Shown here piece after piece: positions 1-5,234 of a DNA stretch of 6,889 nucleotides. A program made the position numbers and the translations under genes. Position 1 is the stretch's first letter. The number at the start of each line of letters is the position of its first letter. The notes under the pieces were generated by a model, which was not told the origin of the DNA, searched no databases, and saw only the letters and a list, made by a program, of their open reading frames with translations. The stretch spans positions 1 through 6,889 of the forward strand of contig JBBQZL010000147.1 in the NCBI GenBank assembly GCA_038207745.1. Direction: 5' to 3'. This DNA comes from JBBQZL01 sp038207745. Lineage in GTDB: Bacteria > Actinomycetota > Thermoleophilia > Solirubrobacterales > 70-9.

Positions 1-2
1 TG

Positions 3-233
3 CTGATCGACTTCAACTACGAGACCGAGCCGCTTCCCGGTCGCTATCCCGAGGCGCACGTCGGGCCACTGCCGCTTCTGAAAGAGTCGCGTCTCAACCA
101 CCTCGGGAAGCTCGCCTTCCAGCCGCTGTACTGGCACATGCTTCTGCCCGGCCGGGACATTCCGGGCATCGGTGCCCAGATGTCGATGGCCGGCAAGAAC
201 CCGAAACCAAATGGACAAGGAGACGACCGATGA
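3..233 (+). CDS. sqr: Sulfide:quinone oxidoreductase, C-terminal fragment (cut by left window edge)
   Basis: Only the last 76 residues and the stop are in the window; the frame is open to the left edge. The tail reads LIDFNYETEPLPGRYPE, then LPLLKESRLNHLGKLAFQ, then YWHMLLPGRDIPG. This pattern (DFNY-TEPLPG, LLKE-R-NH-GK, YW--LLPGR) is what I recognise from the C-terminus of FAD-dependent sulfide:quinone oxidoreductases of the flavocytochrome c sulfide dehydrogenase-like group. These enzymes oxidise sulfide to polysulfide or persulfide at the membrane and pass electrons to quinone. The FAD and cysteine motifs lie outside the window, so activity cannot be judged. The stop overlaps the next start as ATGA (230-233), and the next two genes encode sulfur-relay proteins, which supports a sulfur-oxidation role. 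A related pyridine nucleotide-disulfide oxidoreductase is the main alternative. Confidence 0.8.
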   Translation: MIDFNYETEPLPGRYPEAHVGPLPLLKESRLNHLGKLAFQPLYWHMLLPGRDIPGIGAQMSMAGKNPKPNGQGDDR

Positions 234-547
234 GCACCGTCAATTATTCCGGCACGCCGGTCGAGGTCGACGAAGAGGGCTTCCTGGCGGAACCCGGGCA
301 GTGGACCCGGCAGATTGGCGAGGAGATCGCAGCCGAGGACGGCATCGACCAGCTCACGGAGCGCCACTGGCTCGTTATCGACTTCATGCGCAGCACCTAC
401 CTGGAGAGCGGCGCCGCACCATCGATCAGGACGCTCGGAAAAGCCTCAGGCGTGCCGATCAAGGAGCTCTACCAGTTGTTTCCCAAGGGTCCCGCGAAGC
501 GCGCGGCCAAGATCGCCGGGATCCCCAAGCCGCGCGGCTGCATCTAG
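230..547 (+). CDS. TusE/DsrC/DsvC-family sulfur carrier protein, single-cysteine type
   Basis: This 105-residue protein has the normal family length. It shows the helical core motif LTERHWLVIDFMR (42-54), then SIRTLGKASGV (65-75), LFPKGPAKRAAKIAG (83-97) and the flexible C-terminal arm PKPRGCI. Family members carry sulfur as a persulfide on the penultimate cysteine (CysA), here Cys104. True DsrC has a second cysteine (CysB) eleven residues earlier; here that position is Ala93, and Cys104 is the only cysteine in the protein. It is therefore TusE-like and should not form the intramolecular disulfide or trisulfide of DsrC. The start is supported by AAGGAG at 217-222 and the 4-bp ATGA overlap with the upstream quinone oxidoreductase. 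Its likely partners are that enzyme and the DsrE2-like protein 21 nt downstream. Whether it serves sulfide oxidation or tRNA thiolation cannot be told from sequence; the neighbours favour the former. Confidence 0.9.
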   Translation: MSTVNYSGTPVEVDEEGFLAEPGQWTRQIGEEIAAEDGIDQLTERHWLVIDFMRSTYLESGAAPSIRTLGKASGVPIKELYQLFPKGPAKRAAKIAGIPKPRGCI

Positions 548-568
548 AAAGCGAGGACAGAGGACACC

Positions 569-1066
569 ATGAATGAACAGTCTGAATCCGCAGTCTCCGG
601 ACCCGAGCCGATCGAGAAGGTCTCGATCATCATCTCCAAGGGTTCTCTCGAGGGAATATATCCCGGCCTGATAATGGCCAACGGCGCCCGCATGGAGGGT
701 ATCGAGGCCAACCTGTTTTTCACCTTTTTCGGACTCGATGCGATCAACAAGTCCAAGCACGAGCATGTCAAGGTCGCGACCGTCGTAAACCCAGGCCTGC
801 ACCTCGCCACCTGGGCCGGCGCCATCCCCGGTGTCTCTGCGCTCGTGACGCGCAAACTCGGGAAGGGCATGGAGGAACTCGACATTCCGCCGATCCCCGA
901 GTTCATCGAGTTGATAGCCGACTCGGGCGGTGCGCTCTATGGGTGCAAGGCCTCGGTCGACCTGTTTGGCCTTGAAAGGGACGACTTCATCCCTCAGATG
1001 GAGGAGATCATCACGGTTGGTGAGTTCTACGACATGGCGGCCGGCGGCCAGATCATCTTCACCTAG
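569..1066 (+). CDS. DsrE2-type DsrE/DsrF/DrsH-like family sulfur relay protein
   Basis: This 165-residue protein matches the DsrE2 pattern. It opens with a beta strand, EKVSIIISKGSLEGIYPGLI (16-35), then has NLFFTFFGLDAINKSK (48-63), a hydrophobic glycine-rich stretch at 77-93 (LATWAGAIPGVSALV), and a conserved single-cysteine loop, GCKASVDLFGL (125-135). Cys126 is the only cysteine and is the expected persulfide site. In sulfur oxidisers, DsrE2 proteins occur with rhodanese and TusA and are thought to pass sulfane sulfur between thiols; the hydrophobic stretch may allow membrane association. The first 14 residues are polar, Glu/Ser-rich and not part of the fold. The start is supported by AGAGGA at 559-564. 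It is last in the sulfur operon and converges on the PadR gene, with a 30-bp gap that holds only weak hairpins and no T tract. Confidence 0.88.
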   Translation: MNEQSESAVSGPEPIEKVSIIISKGSLEGIYPGLIMANGARMEGIEANLFFTFFGLDAINKSKHEHVKVATVVNPGLHLATWAGAIPGVSALVTRKLGKGMEELDIPPIPEFIELIADSGGALYGCKASVDLFGLERDDFIPQMEEIITVGEFYDMAAGGQIIFT

Positions 1067-1096
1067 ACGCGCAGGCCGCCGATCGCGGACTTCGCC

Positions 1097-1645
1097 CTAG
1101 GCCTGGCTTTCCTCGGCGAGGATTGCGTAGATCTTGCGCCTGGTCTCGTCGAGCAGCTCGCGGACACGCTTCTGCTGACCTTCATCCGCGGCGTGGAAGA
1201 CCTGGCCGATCGATTGGTGAAGCTTGTGGACCGAGTCCCGTAGCTGGATCTGCTCGGGTGCGGTGCCGGACCGGACCTTGTCCCACGGGGCTTCCTCGCC
1301 GGACTTCTGCTCCTGCTCGGCGGCCCCAGTCTCGGTGAGGGTGAAGCGGCGCTTGCCATCGGTCTCCTCGCCGCGGACAAGACCCTCGTCCTCGAGCATC
1401 TGGAGAGTCGGGTAGATCGAGCCTGCGCTCGGTGTCCAGGCCCCCTGCGTGCGCTCTTCGATCTCCTTGATCATCTCGTAGCCATGCATGGGTCCTTCGG
1501 CGAGCAGTGCGAGCACCGCGGCCCTGACGTCGCCTCGGCGAGCACGGGGTCCACCGCGTCCGCGGCCGTAACGAGGCCCACGACTGCGTGAAAACTCCTG
1601 CTCCCGGTGGTGACCTTGATGTCTTGGTCTGTGTCGATTATGCAT
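1097..1645 (-). CDS. PadR family transcriptional regulator
   Basis: This 182-residue protein has three parts. Residues 1-37 are a basic Arg/Gly/His-rich tail (for example GPRYGRGRGGPRARR). Residues 38-107 are a PadR winged helix with RGDVRAAVLALLAEGPMHGYEMI, then GAWTPSAGSIYPTLQMLEDEGLV, then the wing GKRRFTLTETG. Residues 110-182 are charged and helical, as expected for the C-terminal dimerisation helix. GSIYPTLQ-LE--GLV is the hallmark recognition-helix region of the family. PadR proteins usually repress their own promoter and an adjacent gene and respond to small hydrophobic ligands; no ligand can be predicted here. The start is well supported by GAAAGG (minus strand, 1652-1657) six bases upstream of the ATG. 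It is divergent from the metallo-hydrolase/phosphodiesterase operon, whose control by this regulator is plausible but inferred. Confidence 0.93.
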   Translation of the reverse strand: MHNRHRPRHQGHHREQEFSRSRGPRYGRGRGGPRARRGDVRAAVLALLAEGPMHGYEMIKEIEERTQGAWTPSAGSIYPTLQMLEDEGLVRGEETDGKRRFTLTETGAAEQEQKSGEEAPWDKVRSGTAPEQIQLRDSVHKLHQSIGQVFHAADEGQQKRVRELLDETRRKIYAILAEESQA

Positions 1646-1657
1646 TGAAAACCTTTC

Positions 1658-1688
1658 TATCGTTATCTAACGCGATATATCGTAACAA
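1658..1688 (-). promoter_or_regulatory. Putative padR promoter with overlapping PadR-type operator
   Basis: On the minus strand TTGTTA (1683-1688) could be a -35 element, followed 17 bp later by a weak -10 region near TAACGAT and then the padR ribosome binding site. This interval is covered by symmetry: CGTTA-TC-TAACG (1661-1672), the palindrome CGATATATCG (1673-1682), an inverted pair TATCG/CGATA with a 10-bp spacer (1658-1677), and near-identical direct repeats TATCGTTA (1658-1665) and TATCGTAA (1678-1685) twenty bases apart. AT-rich ATAT/CG dyads covering the gene's own promoter are typical of PadR autorepression. The repeats are read directly from the sequence; the operator role is inferred. 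Confidence 0.55.
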
Positions 1689-1716
1689 ATCGCTGGTTCG
1701 GAGCAACGGCGCCAGG

Positions 1717-1764
1717 GTGGCCGAGGGCGGCCCAGATGGTCAAAAGTGGCCAAGGGCGGCCCAG
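1717..1764 (+). repeat. Short tandem direct repeat, 19 bp, 29-bp period
   Basis: GTGGCCGAGGGCGGCCCAG (1717-1735) recurs as GTGGCCAAGGGCGGCCCAG (1746-1764), with 18 of 19 bases identical. It lies between the padR promoter and the conserved part of the metallo-hydrolase, either in its unconserved N-terminal extension or in its 5' untranslated region. I see no third copy. Its role is unknown; it may be a chance local duplication. Confidence 0.6.
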
Positions 1765-2661
1765 GGCGCAGCCGACACTCACGCACGCGGCCTGATCTTC
1801 AAACGGCGCCAGCACGACCACCGGGGACGTGTCCGTCGTATCCCCCCGGGGCTCTGCGATAGTCATCTCCCGATCGCCGCGACCAACCCTGACACCCGCG
1901 ACAGGATTACCTATGTCGGCCACGCAACCGTGCTGCTGGAGGTCGGCGGCGCGCGGATCCTGACGGATCCGATGCTGCGCACCAGGGCCGGGATTCTGCG
2001 ACGCCACTCCGGGCCGGTTGCGGCCGCGCACTGCACGGACATCGACCTGGTCCTGATCTCGCACCTGCACCGCGATCACCTCGACCTGGCGTCGCTGCGC
2101 GCGCTGCCCCGGGCAACCCCGGTGATCGTGCCGCGTGGCGCCGCCGCCACCACCACCGGCGCCGGCCTCGGCGAGGTGGCCGAGATCACGGTCGGCGAGA
2201 CGATCTCAGCCTGCGGGGTGGAGGTGACTTCGGTACCGGCGGTGCACGATGGTCGCCGGGATCCCTGGGGTGCGAGGGCAAATCCGGTCGGCTTCGTCGT
2301 CTCGGCGGGCCGGAGGCGGATCTATTTTGCCGGCGACACGGACCTGTTCGAAGGGATGGCATCGATCGGCGCGCTCGACCTCGCCCTGCTTCCGGTCTGG
2401 GGTTGGGGCCACAGGCTCGGAGCCGGGCACCTCGACCCGGAGCGGGCGGCACGGGCGCTGAAGATGCTGCGGCCGCGCCTCGCGGTCCCGATCCACTGGG
2501 GCACCTATCATCCGGCCGGGATGCGAAGGACACTCGGAGACCGGCTCACCGAACCGCCACTCGAATTCGCCCGCCTTGCAGCCAGATATGCGCCCGGGGT
2601 CCGGGTCGAGGTTCTCGACCCCGGTGCAGGGCTGGCGCTCGGCCCGGAACCGAGCCGATGA
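1717..2661 (+). CDS. UlaG-like MBL-fold metallo-hydrolase (start uncertain)
   Basis: The conserved fold begins at about 1906 with ITYVGHATVLLEVGGARILTDP. The metal motif SHLHRDHLD follows (His116, His118, Asp120, His121 when numbered from 1717), with further ligands His177 (PAVHDG), Asp207 (FAGDTD) and His260 (PIHWGTYH). All positions expected of a dinuclear zinc or manganese site are present. The order, with the late PIHWGTY motif, fits the UlaG / N-acyl-phosphatidylethanolamine phospholipase-like branch, which hydrolyses lactones or phosphodiesters; the substrate is unknown. The start is a problem. The frame stays open back to a GTG at 1588, inside the padR gene. GTG 1717 is the first reasonable start that clears padR, but it leaves 63 unconserved residues and has no good ribosome binding site, and no ATG, GTG or TTG lies in frame between 1717 and the conserved domain. 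The stop overlaps the next ATG (2658-2661), indicating coupled translation. Confidence 0.85.
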   Translation: MAEGGPDGQKWPRAAQGAADTHARGLIFKRRQHDHRGRVRRIPPGLCDSHLPIAATNPDTRDRITYVGHATVLLEVGGARILTDPMLRTRAGILRRHSGPVAAAHCTDIDLVLISHLHRDHLDLASLRALPRATPVIVPRGAAATTTGAGLGEVAEITVGETISACGVEVTSVPAVHDGRRDPWGARANPVGFVVSAGRRRIYFAGDTDLFEGMASIGALDLALLPVWGWGHRLGAGHLDPERAARALKMLRPRLAVPIHWGTYHPAGMRRTLGDRLTEPPLEFARLAARYAPGVRVEVLDPGAGLALGPEPSR

Positions 2662-4709
2662 GTCCGGCTCTCAACCGGCGAGTCTCATTGCTCGCAAGAG
2701 GCCTGCTGCTGTGGTTGCTGACGGCACTCGCTTTTCTGGTCTTCACGGCGATCATCCCCGGAATCGACGTTCCAGGGCTGAGTGCAGCCCTGCTGGCGAC
2801 GGCGGCGATCGCGATTCTCAACGCGGTCCTCTGGCCGATCCTGATCAGGATCGCGTTGCCGCTGACGATCGTCACGTTCGGATTCGGATCCCTGGTCCTC
2901 AACGGGATCATCATCATCCTCGCCCTGCAGATCGTCGACGGCGCGAGCCCGACGCCGATGGGCGCGATCGCCGTTGCATTCTTTCTCGCGCTGGTGCTGA
3001 TGTTCCTTACCCCCGCCCTGGGCCTCGACCCGGACGCGAGGCAGTTGAGGGTCGTGCGACGGCGCTTTCGCGGGGCGCGAGATCAGAACTTCACCGAGGT
3101 TCCCGGGGTGATCCTGTTCGAGATCGACGGGCTCGCCGAGCCGGTGTTGCGCCGGGCGCTGGATGAGGGGCGGGTACCGAACATGGCGCGCTGGATCGCC
3201 GAAGGCAGCCACCGCGTAACCGGATGGGAGTGCGATCTGTCTTCACAGACCGGGGCCAGCCAGGCAGGGCTTCTCCTGGGCTCGAATCACGATATGCCCG
3301 CCTTTCGCTGGCATGAGAAGGAAAGTGGTCGGACGATCGTCTCCAATCGGATCAAGGACGCTGTCGAGATAGAGCGGCGACTCTCCGACGGCGGCGGCCT
3401 GCTCGCCGCCGGGGGCGCCAGCCGCGGAAACATGTTCAGCGGAGACGCCCCCCGCTGCTCGGCCACGATGAGCGCGATCCGCGCTCGTGGGCGGACCGGC
3501 AGCTCCGAGTTCTTTGCCTATTTCGCCGATCCCTTTGGCTTCGCCCGCACCCTGCTCTCATACGTCGGCGACGTCTTCGCCGAGCGGCGGGCAGCGCGCC
3601 GCCAGCGCAGGCAGGGGCGACAGCACGTCGGTCGCGGCGGCCTCTACCCGTTCATGCGAGGGGCGATCACGGTGGTCATGCGCGACCTCAACGTCGCCTC
3701 CCTGCTCGGGGACATCGTCGAGGGCGTCCCGATCGTCTACTCGACCTTCGTCGGCTACGACGAGGTCGCCCACCACTCGGGTATCGAGGAGCCGGACGCG
3801 TTTGCTGTGCTGCGCCGCCACGACGCCGAGCTGGCGAGGCTCGAACGGGCGGTCAGGCAGGCGCCGCGCCCGTATCACCTGGTCGTCCTCTCCGACCACG
3901 GGCAGTCGCAGGGGCGGCCCTTCCGCCAGCGCTACGACGTCACCCTGGAGGAGTTGGTCGAGAGCGCGATGGGCGTCGACGTCTTCGCACCCGACTCGGT
4001 CGACGAGGGGTTGGCGAGCGTCGGCGGCGTGCTCACGGAGGCCCGCGCCGAGAAGACCGTCGCCGGCCGCATCGTCGCCCGCGCCACCCGCGATCGAATG
4101 GTCGACGGCGAGGTGGCGCTCGGTTCCAACCGCGGGGCGCTCGAGCAGCTTCGATCGGGAGCGAGCGCAGACTGTCCCGCCGTCGTCCTCGCCTCGGGAG
4201 GACTTGGACTGATCACCTTCAGCGCATCTCGCGAGCGAATGACGCTGGGCGAGATCGGAGAGCTTCACCCAGGTCTCGTCGAGACACTCGCCACCCACCC
4301 GGGGATCGGGTTTGTCATGGTTCGCTCGGATGAGGGCCAGGGCGTCGTGCTCGGGGGGTCGGGCGCGCACGACCTCGGCGACCACGGCGTCACGGGAGAA
4401 GACCCGTTGCGCGACTTCGGCGCCAACGCCGCCGACCATCTGCGCCGCACCGATGGCTTCCCGCACTGTCCGGACATACTCGTCAACTGCGCCTATTTCC
4501 CGGAGCAGAACGAGGTCGCGCCTTTCGAGGAGTTCATGGGCTCACACGGGGCGCTCGGCGGCTGGCAGATGCACCCGTTCGCCCTTGTGCCCAGCGGGTG
4601 GAGCAGGGAGGCGGCGCCGATCGTCGGCGCCGAGGCGATGCACCGGCAACTTCGCAGCTGGATGACCGAGACCGGGCTCGAGCTGAGCCCCCACCGCGCG
4701 TGCGGCTGA
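2658..4709 (+). CDS. Membrane protein: phage holin-4-type domain fused to type I phosphodiesterase/alkaline phosphatase-superfamily domain
   Basis: This is a 683-residue two-part protein. Residues 1-122 hold four hydrophobic helices (about 11-33, 43-63, 67-90, 104-121), with the IPGI near 32-36 and NAVLWPILIRIALPLTIVT (55-73) typical of the four-helix family named after mycobacteriophage holins (holin_4_2). From 148 the protein is a type I phosphodiesterase/nucleotide pyrophosphatase-like domain: metal ligand Asp157 (FEIDGL), probable nucleophile Thr198 (SSQTGASQAGLLLG), Asp368 and His372 (YDEVAHHSG), Asp413 and His414 (LSDHGQSQG), and late histidines 571 and 576 (AHDLGDHG). The metal site looks complete. 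There is no signal peptide, and the basic stretches at 6-14 and 131-141 flank the four helices. An Arg-rich linker sits at about 310-325. The start is the ATG that overlaps the hydrolase stop; the reading frame extends further upstream but only as overlap. A lytic phage holin function is unlikely; the substrate is probably a phosphodiester or phosphomonoester. Confidence 0.88.
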   Translation: MSPALNRRVSLLARGLLLWLLTALAFLVFTAIIPGIDVPGLSAALLATAAIAILNAVLWPILIRIALPLTIVTFGFGSLVLNGIIIILALQIVDGASPTPMGAIAVAFFLALVLMFLTPALGLDPDARQLRVVRRRFRGARDQNFTEVPGVILFEIDGLAEPVLRRALDEGRVPNMARWIAEGSHRVTGWECDLSSQTGASQAGLLLGSNHDMPAFRWHEKESGRTIVSNRIKDAVEIERRLSDGGGLLAAGGASRGNMFSGDAPRCSATMSAIRARGRTGSSEFFAYFADPFGFARTLLSYVGDVFAERRAARRQRRQGRQHVGRGGLYPFMRGAITVVMRDLNVASLLGDIVEGVPIVYSTFVGYDEVAHHSGIEEPDAFAVLRRHDAELARLERAVRQAPRPYHLVVLSDHGQSQGRPFRQRYDVTLEELVESAMGVDVFAPDSVDEGLASVGGVLTEARAEKTVAGRIVARATRDRMVDGEVALGSNRGALEQLRSGASADCPAVVLASGGLGLITFSASRERMTLGEIGELHPGLVETLATHPGIGFVMVRSDEGQGVVLGGSGAHDLGDHGVTGEDPLRDFGANAADHLRRTDGFPHCPDILVNCAYFPEQNEVAPFEEFMGSHGALGGWQMHPFALVPSGWSREAAPIVGAEAMHRQLRSWMTETGLELSPHRACG

Positions 4710-4734
4710 GGCTTCGGGGGTCCGGCTGACGACA

Positions 4735-4748
4735 GGCGCCCGGGCGCC
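4735..4748. repeat. GC-rich 14-bp perfect palindrome downstream of the phosphodiesterase gene
   Basis: GGCGCCCGGGCGCC is self-complementary and lies 25 bases after the stop of the upstream gene. As RNA it could form a GGCGC/GCGCC stem with a four-base loop. No T tract follows, so it is not a classical intrinsic terminator. It may stabilise the mRNA 3' end or assist termination. The rest of 4710-4817 shows no gene. Confidence 0.45.
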
Positions 4749-4817
4749 GAGCGCAGCGGGTCAGGAGTTGATCTGAATGGCGCATTCGACCAGGCCGCAT
4801 TCGGCTTGCCGGAGACC

Positions 4818-4853
4818 AAAACAAAACGCCCCGTCAGGGAGGACGGGGCGTTT
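4818..4853 (-). terminator. Strong Rho-independent terminator, oriented to the minus strand
   Basis: A perfect 12-bp stem has arms AAACGCCCCGTC (4824-4835) and GACGGGGCGTTT (4842-4853), with a six-base loop at 4836-4841. On the minus strand the hairpin is followed by TGTTTT, giving TTTTGTTTT across the stem end. On the plus strand it is followed only by CTGGGG after the paired TTT. The T tract therefore points to a minus-strand transcript arriving from above 4853, though some bidirectional action for the convergent phosphodiesterase gene is possible. There is no minus-strand protein gene upstream of it, which is the main reason to predict a non-coding RNA here. Confidence 0.85.
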
Positions 4854-5037
4854 CTGGGGTACTACAGGGAGGAGAGATATGTATCTCTATATATGTGGAT
4901 CTGTGGGAGGTAGGTAGGTCCTATATGCGCCGCGGGCGGAAAATCTTTCGATTGACGCCAGTTAAGCGGAGCCGAACCCGACCGAGAAAGTTTTTGTGTT
5001 CAAGTCCCTTGGATCGTTTTTTGTTCTTCTCAACCTG
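4818..5037 (-). ncRNA. Candidate CRP-activated C-rich small RNA, about 220 nt
   Basis: The proposed transcript runs from a start near 5037, fixed by the CRP box and -10 hexamer, to the terminator ending at 4818. Between 4851 and 5037 the minus strand has no ATG and no GTG; the best TTG frame is only 23 codons, so it is unlikely to be an mRNA. Possible structure in transcript order: a CTTTC/GAAAG helix (4986-4990 with 4945-4949), CGCC-cgc-GGCG (4928-4938), a hairpin from AGAGATACATATCTCT (4873-4888), and the terminator. Between these lies C-rich, probably unpaired sequence containing ACCTACCTACCTCCC. CCUCCC occurs three times (4905-4910, 4867-4872, 4837-4842), the last in the terminator loop, and TCCTCCCTG is repeated exactly 30 bases apart. 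Such motifs are complementary to Shine-Dalgarno sequences, so a translational regulator is a reasonable inference. It resembles actinobacterial 6C RNA in being C-rich, but I do not see that family's two C6 loops. Confidence 0.55.
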
Positions 5038-5058
5038 TTCAACAGGATACGAACGTAT
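5034..5058. promoter_or_regulatory. Two adjacent inverted repeats over the predicted minus-strand -10 region
   Basis: CCTGTT-C-AACAGG (5034-5046) is directly followed by ATACG-AA-CGTAT (5047-5058). Both are perfect dyads read from the sequence. They cover the predicted -10 element and start site of the minus-strand transcript, just downstream of the CRP box, so a repressor could bind here. The first could also form a hairpin at the RNA 5' end if transcription starts earlier than proposed. Confidence 0.4.
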
Positions 5059-5072
5059 GTGCGTTTACAGTG
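5044..5072 (-). promoter_or_regulatory. Predicted class II CRP-dependent promoter, minus strand
   Basis: TATCCT (minus strand, 5049-5044) matches the -10 consensus at four of six positions. If it occupies -12 to -7, the start is at 5037 and the CRP box centre falls at exactly -41.5, the classical class II position. The hexamer 17 bp upstream (CACTGT, 5072-5067) is a poor -35 and overlaps the CRP box, as expected when CRP replaces -35 contacts. Confidence 0.5.
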
Positions 5073-5086
5073 TGATTCAGGTCACA
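5071..5086. promoter_or_regulatory. CRP/GlxR-type binding site
   Basis: TGTGATTCAGGTCACA is a perfect match to the TGTGA-N6-TCACA consensus of cAMP receptor protein family regulators, including the actinobacterial homologues. It sits in the 525-bp gap upstream of tlyA. Its position relative to a -10-like hexamer favours activation of the minus-strand transcript; an effect on tlyA-nadK, whose start is 149 bp away, cannot be excluded. Confidence 0.75.
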
Positions 5087-5234
5087 GATCGACCGATTTC
5101 TTGATCAGGCCAAATCATGGGCGGGATCTTTCACCCAAATGGCCACTTGCGGGCCACCTCCGGCCGCCCGCGCGGACCTGGGAGCGGATCATTCCGCCCG
5201 CTCGGACGGCCCTCCCGGATGTACGGTTGAGGAG

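Noticed and set aside
1072..1105. Terminator between the sulfur operon and padR
   Set aside because: CAGGCC/GGCCTG and CCGC-cgatc-GCGG are short, partly inside the padR coding end, and have no T tract on either strand.
1588..1716. Extension of the metallo-hydrolase upstream to GTG 1588
   Set aside because: This would overlap the start of padR and its operator, and the translated sequence shows no conservation or domain.
2658..3023. Prophage remnant, suggested by the holin-like domain
   Set aside because: No other phage gene, integrase or attachment site is present; this four-helix family is common in ordinary bacterial membrane proteins.
3558..4466. Minus-strand open frame of 302 codons
   Set aside because: It is a codon-bias shadow of the phosphodiesterase gene; it shows no recognisable motif and the sense frame has clear catalytic motifs.
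4710..4823. A tRNA or other stable RNA between the phosphodiesterase gene and the terminator
   Set aside because: ATTCGACC near 4783 looked like a T-loop fragment, but there is no matching acceptor stem, anticodon arm or GG-TTCGA-CC stem.
4952..4980. Plus-strand promoter with TTGACG as -35
   Set aside because: No acceptable -10 hexamer lies 16-18 bp downstream.
4818..5037. Assignment of the candidate RNA to the known 6C family
   Set aside because: It is C-rich but lacks the two hairpins with runs of six or more C in the loops; only CCUCCC motifs are present.
5064..5092. Plus-strand promoter TTTACA / GATCGA for tlyA overlapping the CRP box
   Set aside because: The -35 is good but the -10 matches poorly; kept only as a remote alternative in which CRP would repress tlyA.
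4895..5104. Plus-strand open frame of 69 codons in the non-coding gap
   Set aside because: Its composition is unlike a protein (Arg/Ser-rich, then FLFFSTCS), it lacks a ribosome binding site, and it lies antisense to the candidate RNA and across the CRP box.
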